Positions 1-6,897 of a stretch of DNA of 27,551 nucleotides are shown one piece after another. Both the position numbers and the translations under genes were made by a program. Source of the DNA: an uncultured Bacteroidales bacterium (GTDB lineage: Bacteria; Bacteroidota; Bacteroidia; Bacteroidales; Muribaculaceae). The stretch spans positions 1 through 27,551 of the forward strand of contig URIC01000035.1 in the NCBI GenBank assembly GCA_900547755.1, in the 5' to 3' direction. Under the pieces are notes generated by a model, which had not been told where the DNA came from, made no database searches, and saw only the letters and a program-made list of their open reading frames with translations. Position 1 is the first letter of the stretch. Every line of letters begins with the position of its first letter.

Positions 1-385
1 CGATACAGAAAATCGGAGTCAGACCGTTAGCCAAAGCCAATTTTACTTTTTCTTCAAGGATAGCAACTGTTTCACCGTAGTATGCACGACGTTCAGAGTG
101 TCCCAGAATTACATATTTTGCACCAGTAGAAGCAACCATTTCAGCAGAAACTTCACCTGTATAAGCACCTGATGCTTTGTCTGCACAGTTTTCAGCACCT
201 ACACCAATCTTAGCAGCGTCTACCAACGGAGTAACAGAAGCCAAGTGGATGAACGGAGTACAGATGATTACATCACAGTTAGGCTTTTCGTTAGCCAATG
301 CTTCGTTCAGTTCTTTAGCCAAAGCGATACCCTCTTGAAGGGTTTTGTTCATTTTCCAGTTTCCTGCAACAATGTTCTTTCTCAT
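1..385 (-). CDS. tpiA: Triosephosphate isomerase, N-terminal half (cut by window edge)
   Basis: Glycolytic enzyme of the cytoplasm interconverting dihydroxyacetone phosphate and glyceraldehyde 3-phosphate. About 128 codons are present and the 3' end lies beyond position 1. The start is the ATG at 385-383, giving [15 protein letters not shown], the classic N-terminus with substrate-binding Asn9 and Lys11. The catalytic histidine is in VILGHSERR at residue 96. The catalytic glutamate, usually near residue 165, falls outside the window. It lies downstream of the DoxX-type gene on the same strand, about 120 bases away. No clear promoter box was seen in that gap, so co-transcription is likely. The gene is visibly less GC-rich than the genes right of 2.7 kb. 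Identification is secure. Confidence 0.97.
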
Positions 386-505
386 TTTGTTTTTTATTTA
401 AAGGGTTAATAAATCCATTTCCATTCTTTATATCAAAGCCGGACAATCAGTCTCGGTAGTATCTCCACTCTCCTCCTTCCGGAAGATGAAGATAGTATCA
501 ATTTA

Positions 506-1897
506 TCAATCATCACTGCCATCAGTAACCGGCTCCTCTTCTTTTTGTTCTTCACCAACCTTCGGAACGATGTTTTGCACTTCACTCTTTTGCTTCTTAG
601 CTTCCGCAGCTTTTCTGGTATTTCTCCTTTCCCTACGACGAACGACCAACACATCTACTCCAAGCACCAGCAGTAATGGAATAACGAACCACAAGAACAC
701 AAAGCCAACCGTATGCACATCATTACCGACCTTCTGTTGTCCTAACGGCAGATTCTCCAGTTTGTCGGTCAGTACGTATTCATCCGGGATATCCTCGTCA
801 CTCCATTTGTTCAGAATAGTCCCATTCTTAATCAGCATCAATCCCGGGTTAGAGCGAATCATCGTCTTCAGTGTAATATCATCCATTTGGCAGAAAGGGT
901 ATTCCGCCCCGGTCTTATCCTTCCACAGTTCTATCTGCTCCTCCGGTGAAGAAGTGAGGCAATAAAACTTATAGCCATGCTCCACCGAGTAATCATAGAC
1001 TTCATTAATCAAGTCTATATTACTGTCATCCGCTTCTTCAATCCGGTGGGCGACCAACAGGAATGTGTACCCCATATCAGTCAGTACATCTTCCGTGATG
1101 TCCTCTCCCGTATTCAGTTCTATCATAGAGAAATCATGAATAGCCGGCTCGTATCCTTTTTCTTTAAGGACAGTGCGTGTATCAACAAATGTCCATGTGC
1201 TATCCGGATAATTCTCCAGTGTAAATTCTTTATTTTCTCCGTTCTTCTCCAAAATAAAGACACTTTCATATACACTCGGCTTCGCTCCTTCCGGCATCGT
1301 CATTCCTTCCAGTATATTCTTTCCTACCTTGTAGGGACGGAAGTCCAATACCGGCAAACGGTCAAGACAATAGAACGACAACGTAAACACAAAAAACAGC
1401 GTGTACAGAGAAACAAGCCATTCCATTTTTTGACTGATAAAGCGGACCAGCATCTTCCTGCCTTTAAACGCTCCGATTGCAGCAAGCAACAAGAGTACGT
1501 TCTTGATAAATGTCTCCCAATTAGTCAGCACCCAAGCATCTCCAAAACACCCGCAGTCGGACACCGGATTGAAGATTGCCAGATACAATGTCAACGGTGT
1601 CATAAAACTCATCAACATCAACGCCAACGTGGAAGCCACTGTTCTCCGGACACCAAAGAACAAAAAGATACCGATTGAAAACTCTATGGCAGATAATGCG
1701 ATACCTCCCAATAACGGGAAGAATGAAGGAAACCAGGAAGCCATTCCGAATGCAGCCAGATAGTCCTGTATCTTGTACTGGAATCCCAGTGGATCTACTG
1801 CCTTTACAAATCCGGAAAAGATAAATGCAGCCGCCAAAATAAAGCGACTGATATTCGCTATTACCTCCTGAATGATATGTAAATTCTTAACCTTCAA
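506..1897 (-). CDS. DoxX/MauE-type membrane protein with C-terminal thioredoxin-like region
   Basis: A 463-residue inner-membrane protein. Hydrophobic segments lie near residues 18-35, 58-82, 88-110, 130-146 and 160-178. The motif DCGCFGD (Cys115, Cys117) after the third segment is typical of the MauE/DoxX redox-associated membrane family. A soluble region of about 200 residues follows. It looks like a degenerate thioredoxin fold (for example NPGLMLIKNGTILNKW) but has no CxxC pair. Another membrane segment lies at about 397-419, and the tail is highly charged, first basic and then acidic. It overlaps the upstream DUF1599 gene by 11 bases, so the two are translationally linked. A role in envelope redox or sulfur chemistry is inference; the substrate is unknown. 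The family assignment is good, the function uncertain. Confidence 0.85.
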   Translation of the reverse strand: MKVKNLHIIQEVIANISRFILAAAFIFSGFVKAVDPLGFQYKIQDYLAAFGMASWFPSFFPLLGGIALSAIEFSIGIFLFFGVRRTVASTLALMLMSFMTPLTLYLAIFNPVSDCGCFGDAWVLTNWETFIKNVLLLLAAIGAFKGRKMLVRFISQKMEWLVSLYTLFFVFTLSFYCLDRLPVLDFRPYKVGKNILEGMTMPEGAKPSVYESVFILEKNGENKEFTLENYPDSTWTFVDTRTVLKEKGYEPAIHDFSMIELNTGEDITEDVLTDMGYTFLLVAHRIEEADDSNIDLINEVYDYSVEHGYKFYCLTSSPEEQIELWKDKTGAEYPFCQMDDITLKTMIRSNPGLMLIKNGTILNKWSDEDIPDEYVLTDKLENLPLGQQKVGNDVHTVGFVFLWFVIPLLLVLGVDVLVVRRRERRNTRKAAEAKKQKSEVQNIVPKVGEEQKEEEPVTDGSDD

Positions 1898-2429
1898 ATT
1901 CTATCTTAATCAATCCGAATACAGAGTAATTAATCATATCCATGTAATTGGCGTCGATTCCTTCGGACACCAACGTGTTGCCAGACAGACTTTCGATCTG
2001 CTTGGTACGGTATATTTTCATTAAAATCAAGTCTGTGTAAGAGCTGATACGCATACTGCGCCATGCCTCGTCATAGTCGTGGTTCTTGTCGCACATCAGT
2101 GAAGTGGCGGCTTCGAACATATCGTTATACAATTCCTTTGCCTCCTCGGCCGGCAGGTCAGCCCCCGGTTTCAGCTTGCATTGTATCAAAGCAATAACGC
2201 CGTAATTGACAATCCCTATAAACTCAGGACCGATGCCTTCGGCCACTTTATGCTCATGTTTTTCTTCAATTGACCTTATGCGTCGTGCTTTGATATAAAT
2301 CTGGTCCGTGAGGCTGGGCAGACGCATCAGACGCCACGAGGTGCCGTAATCCGACATTTTTTTGACAAAAACGTCAAGACACAGGTCATGTATTCTTGTA
2401 AATTCCGATTTAGTATTGTTGTCGTGCAT
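1887..2429 (-). CDS. DUF1599-family protein (two tandem copies of the domain)
   Basis: A 180-residue soluble protein without signal peptide or membrane segment. Two halves repeat the same pattern. Residues about 19-85 contain DYGTSWRLMR, a TDQIYIKARRIRSIE stretch, EGI and INYG-like IVNYG. Residues about 108-175 contain DYDEAWRSMR, TDLILMKIYRTKQIE, EGI and MINYS. This is the DUF1599 (nucleotide modification associated domain 1) architecture found across Bacteroidetes. The biochemical role is not established as far as I know. It is the first gene of the leftward unit and overlaps the DoxX-type gene by 11 bases. A promoter-like TAACTTTG box sits 23 bases upstream of the start codon. Confidence 0.85.
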   Translation of the reverse strand: MHDNNTKSEFTRIHDLCLDVFVKKMSDYGTSWRLMRLPSLTDQIYIKARRIRSIEEKHEHKVAEGIGPEFIGIVNYGVIALIQCKLKPGADLPAEEAKELYNDMFEAATSLMCDKNHDYDEAWRSMRISSYTDLILMKIYRTKQIESLSGNTLVSEGIDANYMDMINYSVFGLIKIEFEG

Positions 2430-2451
2430 AATTGTCGCGTAAGAATGTTTG

Positions 2452-2459
2452 CAAAGTTA
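2452..2459 (-). promoter_or_regulatory. Bacteroidetes-type -7 box for the leftward DUF1599-DoxX-tpiA unit
   Basis: Read on the minus strand this is TAACTTTG, a full match to the Bacteroidetes -7 consensus TAnnTTTG, placed about 23 bases before the ATG of the DUF1599 gene. I did not find a convincing TTTG-like -33 element at the expected distance, so the call rests on the -7 box and its position. Confidence 0.5.
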
Positions 2460-2632
2460 ACTATTTTTCTTGAATTATTCTCCCACCCACATTGTAAAAG
2501 TTCGGAGATATGAGATTGCGTGAAGCCGTTCCGATACTTTGGACGATAGGCTTTATTATTTGTAAATGCCTTGGATGCGACACTGCCGATACGGTCTAAC
2601 TGTTATATATAGAACGATTTAGGGACAACAGC

Positions 2633-2663
2633 TTGATTATATCGGGATTTTTGCCTATCTTTG
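2633..2663 (+). promoter_or_regulatory. Promoter for the rightward aguA operon
   Basis: TTG at 2633-2635 and TATCTTTG at 2656-2663 are separated by 20 bases, fitting the Bacteroidetes -33/-7 promoter form. The -7 box ends 32 bases before the ATG of the small ORF at 2696, which is the first gene of the rightward unit. A T-rich run follows at 2669-2675. Confidence 0.6.
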
Positions 2664-2695
2664 GGGCGTTTTTTTAGAATTTCTATGACTGACCG

Positions 2696-2932
2696 ATGTT
2701 GGATATTTATGAAGTATTCGAGGGGGTGTTGAGTAACGCCCGCTCTATCGATATGGCTGAAAGCGAGTTTAAGCGTCAGCTTTGCGATGACCCTGAACTC
2801 CGCACCGTATACAGGGATTGGTGTTCCGAGGAGGGCACTTCCGAGAAAAATGGCTTTGTGGATTATTGCCAGATGCGTTTCGACGAGGAGGAATCCCTAT
2901 GGAGCGCACTTGAAGACGCGGACTATGAGTAA
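2696..2932 (+). CDS. Small acidic protein of unknown function upstream of agmatine deiminase
   Basis: A 78-residue protein rich in Asp and Glu (MLDIYEVFEGVLSNARSI at the start, SALEDADYE at the end). It has no signal peptide, membrane segment or motif I recognise. Three things support it as a real gene: a promoter ends 32 bases upstream, the frame is open from there, and its last 8 bases overlap the start of the agmatine deiminase gene, the usual sign of translational coupling. Composition matches its downstream neighbours. It could be a regulator or partner of the agmatine pathway, or simply a leader gene. No function is claimed. Confidence 0.7.
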   Translation: MLDIYEVFEGVLSNARSIDMAESEFKRQLCDDPELRTVYRDWCSEEGTSEKNGFVDYCQMRFDEEESLWSALEDADYE

Positions 2933-3959
2933 GTTTACATTCCTTGCCGAATGGGAGCCACAGAAGGCGGTTATCCTTTCATTGCCTTTTGAGGGAACTG
3001 ACTGGAACTATATGCTCCCGCAGATACATAAATGCTACATTGACATTCTACGTGCGTTAGTGCGCCATGAAGCCAATCCCTGCCTCCTCGTGCCTTCTGT
3101 AGATTATGCCGGAAAAGTATTGCCTGCTGACCTTTTTTCCTCAATTTCTATTGTCGAGGCAGATTACAACGACACATGGATTCGTGACTATGGACCGCTC
3201 ACTCTCAAGGACAGGGAATCAGGTGCGCTGAGACTTGCCGATTTCGGTTTCAACGGCTGGGGGCTGAAATTTGCAGCTGACAAAGACAATTTGGCCATCC
3301 GCAGACTTTTCGGTCCTGGCTCATCCGGATTCCCGGCAAACGGATACCGAGATTTTTTAGGATACGTGCTTGAGGGAGGCTCGGTGGAAACCGATGGATT
3401 CGGCACTTTGCTCACTACTTCACATTGTCTCTGTTCCCCTAACAGAAATGGCGGTTTATCTAAAGAAAATATCGAGAGAATTTTATCTAAATCATTAGGT
3501 GTTAATCATTTCCTCTGGCTTGACCATGGAGAACTCTCAGGCGATGACACCGATGGACACATAGATACACTTGCAAGACTATGTCCGGACAATACTATAA
3601 TCTATGTGGGGTGTCGGAATCCGGAGGATGAACATTATGCGGAGCTGGAACGGATGAAGTCCCAACTGAAAGGCTTTCGTACGCCTGAAGGCCAGCCTTA
3701 CAATCTGATAGAGCTGCCGCTTCCCGAACCTGTGTTCGATGAAGAGGACGGTCACAGACTTCCGGCTACTTATGCCAACTATCTGGTTACGGACAAAGCC
3801 GTGTTTGTGCCTGTTTACGGTCAGCCCACGCTTGACTCTTTGGCCTGCGAATTGATACATGTGGCTTATCCCGACAGGGAAATAGAACCGATTGATTGCA
3901 GGGCGCTTATACGACAGCACGGTTCATTGCATTGTGCAACGATGCAGTTAAACAGATAA
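2925..3959 (+). CDS. aguA: Agmatine deiminase (peptidylarginine deiminase family)
   Basis: Hydrolyses agmatine to N-carbamoylputrescine and ammonia, the first step of the two-step agmatine-to-putrescine route. The product is 344 residues, usual for the family, and cytoplasmic with no signal peptide. Guanidino-group-modifying motifs are intact: NDTWIRDYGP, FNGWG, LEGGSVETDG, GDDTDGHIDTLAR, and the C-terminal HGSLHCATMQ with catalytic Cys337. The frame is open further upstream, but the ATG at 2925 (MSKFTFLAEWEPQKA) is chosen. It matches the family's N-terminus (x-AEWxPQxA) and overlaps the small upstream gene by 8 bases. The next gene, 10 bases downstream, is the second pathway enzyme, which supports agmatine rather than peptidylarginine as substrate. 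The agmatine-forming arginine decarboxylase is not in the window. Confidence 0.95.
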   Translation: MSKFTFLAEWEPQKAVILSLPFEGTDWNYMLPQIHKCYIDILRALVRHEANPCLLVPSVDYAGKVLPADLFSSISIVEADYNDTWIRDYGPLTLKDRESGALRLADFGFNGWGLKFAADKDNLAIRRLFGPGSSGFPANGYRDFLGYVLEGGSVETDGFGTLLTTSHCLCSPNRNGGLSKENIERILSKSLGVNHFLWLDHGELSGDDTDGHIDTLARLCPDNTIIYVGCRNPEDEHYAELERMKSQLKGFRTPEGQPYNLIELPLPEPVFDEEDGHRLPATYANYLVTDKAVFVPVYGQPTLDSLACELIHVAYPDREIEPIDCRALIRQHGSLHCATMQLNR

Positions 3960-3969
3960 ACACTGACTA

Positions 3970-4866
3970 ATGGAAAAGAAAACGATTAAAGCGGGTATCG
4001 CTCAACGGAGTTATTCCTTTGACATAGAAGCAAACAGGACTAAAAATATTGACTCTATATGTCGGCTGGCAGAATCAGGAGCGGACTTGATTATACTCTC
4101 CGAACTGCATGATGGTCCTTATTTCTGCCAGACAGAGGATGTCGATAATTTTAATCTGGCCCATAAGGTAGACGCCGACTCCCCCGAGGTGAAAAGATAT
4201 GCGGAACTGGCACGCCGATATGGAGTAGTCATCGTCACTTCCTTTTTTGAGAAACGCGCTCCGGGACTGTATCACAACACTGCAGTAGTACTTGAAAAAG
4301 ATGGTTCTATAGCAGGCATTTACAGGAAGATGCACATTCCTGATGACCCTGCGTATTACGAAAAATTCTATTTCACGCCCGGTGACCTCGGTTTCCGCCC
4401 CGTCAGGACCTCAGTCGGTATGCTGGGAGTCTGTGTCTGCTGGGACCAGTGGTATCCCGAAGCAGCACGAATCATGGCTCTGTCCGGTGCCGAGATGCTC
4501 ATTTATCCTACAGCCATAGGCTGGGAATCTACCGATACTCCCGAGGAAAAGGCACGTCAGCGCGAAGCCTGGATTACCGTGCAGCGAGGTCATGCCGTGG
4601 CAAATGGTCTGCCGGTCATTTCAGTCAACAGAGTTGGTTTTGAGCCGGATTCATCGGGTGTGACCAATGGTATAGCCTTCTGGGGAAGCAGCTTTGCGGC
4701 AGGTCCGCAAGGTGAATTTCTCTTTAAGGCTCCGGACACTGAAGAGTGTCTGCAAATAGTAGATGTAGACTTGGGACGAAGCGAACAGGTACGCCGTTGG
4801 TGGCCATTCCTGCGCGACCGTCGTATAGACTTTTACAACCCTATATTAAAGCGCTTTAACGATTGA
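3970..4866 (+). CDS. aguB: N-carbamoylputrescine amidase (nitrilase superfamily)
   Basis: Converts N-carbamoylputrescine to putrescine, CO2 and ammonia, completing the agmatine route begun by the upstream deiminase. The product has 298 residues, normal for this family. The nitrilase catalytic triad is visible: Glu45 in ILSELHDG, Lys120 in YRKMHIPDDP and Cys157 in VCVCWDQWYPEAAR. The CWDQWYPEAAR stretch and FYFTPGD are characteristic of the carbamoylputrescine branch. There is no signal peptide. It begins 10 bases after aguA and clearly belongs to the same transcript. The stop codon directly abuts the ATG of a 19-codon reading frame leading to the ABC-F gene (see findings). Confidence 0.95.
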   Translation: MEKKTIKAGIAQRSYSFDIEANRTKNIDSICRLAESGADLIILSELHDGPYFCQTEDVDNFNLAHKVDADSPEVKRYAELARRYGVVIVTSFFEKRAPGLYHNTAVVLEKDGSIAGIYRKMHIPDDPAYYEKFYFTPGDLGFRPVRTSVGMLGVCVCWDQWYPEAARIMALSGAEMLIYPTAIGWESTDTPEEKARQREAWITVQRGHAVANGLPVISVNRVGFEPDSSGVTNGIAFWGSSFAAGPQGEFLFKAPDTEECLQIVDVDLGRSEQVRRWWPFLRDRRIDFYNPILKRFND

Positions 4867-4926
4867 ATGTTAAAGATTCTGTTCACCATCGTTTGTTTCG
4901 GTGACAACCAACTACATTTAGTATGA
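4867..4926 (+). CDS. Possible 19-residue leader peptide ahead of the ABC-F gene
   Basis: The frame MLKILFTIVCFGDNQLHLV starts immediately after the aguB stop codon (TGA then ATG). It ends in an ATGA overlap with the ABC-F start: its TGA is 4924-4926 and the ABC-F ATG is 4923-4925. The spacing would suit reinitiation along the operon. Within it, TCACC and GGTGA form a short inverted repeat around a 12-base loop. Translated leader peptides are known for some ABC-F resistance genes, but this ABC-F looks like a housekeeping type. A 60-base open frame can easily arise by chance, so the call is tentative. Confidence 0.2.
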   Translation: MLKILFTIVCFGDNQLHLV

Positions 4927-6890
4927 TTTCAATACAGAATTTGGGCGTTGAGTTTTCCGCTCGCCCTCTTTTCAGCGGAATAAGTGCGGTCATCAACGCT
5001 ACCGACAAAGTTGCGCTGGTTGGAAAAAACGGTGCCGGCAAGAGTACATTGCTCAAGATTATTGCCGGACTGCAACAGCCTTCCGGGGGCACGGTGGCCC
5101 GCCAGGAGGGAGTGACAATCGGTTATCTGCCGCAGCAGATGAATATTGCCGATGAAACTTCGGTTATCAACGAGACACGCAAGGTTTTCGACTCTATGCT
5201 CAGACTCAAGCAGGAGGAGAAACAGGTAAGCGCACAGCTTGCCGAGCGTACGGATTATGACAGTCCGGAATACCACGCACTTATAGAACGCCTCACATAC
5301 TTGAACGAGCGCCTTGACATGGACTCCACAGAAAGCATGGAAGCCGAGATAGAGCGCACTCTAATGGGTCTCGGGTTCCTGCGCTCGGACTTCAGCCGTG
5401 CCACATCCGAGTTCTCCGGTGGCTGGCGTATGCGGATAGAGCTTGCCAAGATACTTTTGCGCAAGCCGGATGTCCTGCTCCTCGACGAGCCTACCAACCA
5501 TCTTGACATCGAGTCCATTCAGTGGCTTGAACAATTCCTTCAGTCCAAATCCAAGGCTGTGCTGCTGGTCAGCCACGACCGTGCTTTCATTGATAATGTG
5601 ACCAACAGGACCATTGAAATTTCCTGCGGCAAGGCTTACGACTATCGTGTCAACTACTCCAAGTTTGTGGAACTGCGTAAGGAGAGGGTAGAACAGCAGC
5701 AACGCGCATACGAGAATCAGCAGAAACAAATAGCTGAAATAAAGGATTTTATAGAGCGTTTCCGTTATAAACCCACCAAATCCAATCAGGTACAGAGCCG
5801 AATCAAGCAGCTTGAAAAGATTGTACCTATAGAAGTTGACGAGGTAGACAATTCGGCGCTTCATCTGAAATTCCCTCCTGCACCGCGCAGCGGCGATTTT
5901 CCGCTTATTCTGGAAAACGTCGGTAAGTCTTACGGCGACCACAACGTCTTCTCCGAGGCCACCTTCACTTTGCGGCGTGGCGAGAAAGTGGCTTTCGTCG
6001 GCAAAAACGGAGAAGGCAAATCCACACTCGTAAAGTGCATCATGCACGAGATACCCTTTGACGGCGACCTGAAAATAGGGCATAACGTCAATATAGGCTA
6101 TTTCGCCCAGAATCAGGCACAGCTCCTGGATGGTGAAATCACAGTCTTTGACACTATCGACCATGTCGCTACCGGCGATATGCGCCTTAAGGTACGCGAC
6201 ATTTTAGGAGCTTTTATGTTCGGCGGCGAGGCCTCGGACAAAAAAGTCAAAGTGCTTTCAGGTGGCGAAAAAACACGCCTTGCCATGATTCGTCTTTTGC
6301 TTGAACCCCGCAACCTCCTTATACTTGACGAGCCTACCAACCATTTGGACATGAAGACAAAAGACATACTTAAAGAGGCCATCAAGGCCTTTGACGGGAC
6401 TGTCATCCTGGTCAGTCATGACCGTCAGTTCCTGGACGGTCTGGTTGACAAGGTCTATGAGTTCGGCGGTGGAAAAGTGCGCGAACATCTGGGCGGCATC
6501 TACGACTTCCTGAACCGCAAGAACATCACAAATCTTTCGGACCTTGAGCGAAAAGTCCAACCGCAGGCGCAACCTAAGCATAAACCTCAGGCCGTCACGC
6601 CGGCTACCATAAAACCTGAAAAGAGGGCTGAGAAGCATCCGAAACTTTCTTATGCCGAGCAGAAAGAGATGCAGAAGTTCATCAAAAAGGCGGAGAAAGA
6701 GGTAAAAGATTCGGAAGCGAGAATAGCTGAATTAGAGAAAGCCATAAGCGAGTTAGAGGCAAAACTGTCTGCCGGAGACAGCTCTTCAGAGATACTTGAA
6801 AGCTACGCCTCCATGCAGAAAAAACTTGAAAACGAAATGAGTGTCTGGGAACTCGCACAGATACGTCTTGATGAAATCAAAAACGATTAA
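4923..6890 (+). CDS. ABC-F family ATPase (Uup/EttA-like ribosome-associated factor)
   Basis: A 655-residue soluble protein with two ATP-binding cassettes and no membrane domain, the ABC-F layout. Such proteins act at the ribosomal E site to relieve stalls or regulate elongation. The first cassette has Walker A GKNGAGKS at residues 34-41, signature FSGGWRMR and Walker B DVLLLDEPTNHLD. The second has Walker A GKNGEGKS at about 360-367, signature LSGGEKTRLAM and Walker B NLLILDEPTNHLD. A charged, glutamine-rich helical linker between them (about 235-310) fits the P-site-interacting region. A basic, proline-containing stretch follows the second cassette, and the last 80 residues form a Lys/Glu-rich coiled coil, as in Uup-like members. 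The exact subclass is uncertain. It lies in the aguA operon, 56 bases after aguB. Confidence 0.93.
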   Translation: MISIQNLGVEFSARPLFSGISAVINATDKVALVGKNGAGKSTLLKIIAGLQQPSGGTVARQEGVTIGYLPQQMNIADETSVINETRKVFDSMLRLKQEEKQVSAQLAERTDYDSPEYHALIERLTYLNERLDMDSTESMEAEIERTLMGLGFLRSDFSRATSEFSGGWRMRIELAKILLRKPDVLLLDEPTNHLDIESIQWLEQFLQSKSKAVLLVSHDRAFIDNVTNRTIEISCGKAYDYRVNYSKFVELRKERVEQQQRAYENQQKQIAEIKDFIERFRYKPTKSNQVQSRIKQLEKIVPIEVDEVDNSALHLKFPPAPRSGDFPLILENVGKSYGDHNVFSEATFTLRRGEKVAFVGKNGEGKSTLVKCIMHEIPFDGDLKIGHNVNIGYFAQNQAQLLDGEITVFDTIDHVATGDMRLKVRDILGAFMFGGEASDKKVKVLSGGEKTRLAMIRLLLEPRNLLILDEPTNHLDMKTKDILKEAIKAFDGTVILVSHDRQFLDGLVDKVYEFGGGKVREHLGGIYDFLNRKNITNLSDLERKVQPQAQPKHKPQAVTPATIKPEKRAEKHPKLSYAEQKEMQKFIKKAEKEVKDSEARIAELEKAISELEAKLSAGDSSSEILESYASMQKKLENEMSVWELAQIRLDEIKND

Positions 6891-6897
6891 ACCGGGA

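Noticed and set aside
486..965. Plus-strand frame of 159 codons, serine-rich
   Set aside because: It lies opposite the well-supported DoxX-type gene and has the Ser/Thr/Phe-rich composition of an antisense shadow.
4923..6890. ABC-F antibiotic-resistance determinant
   Set aside because: The long Uup/EttA-like layout with C-terminal coiled coil, the operon context and ordinary composition suggest a housekeeping factor; nothing indicates acquired resistance.
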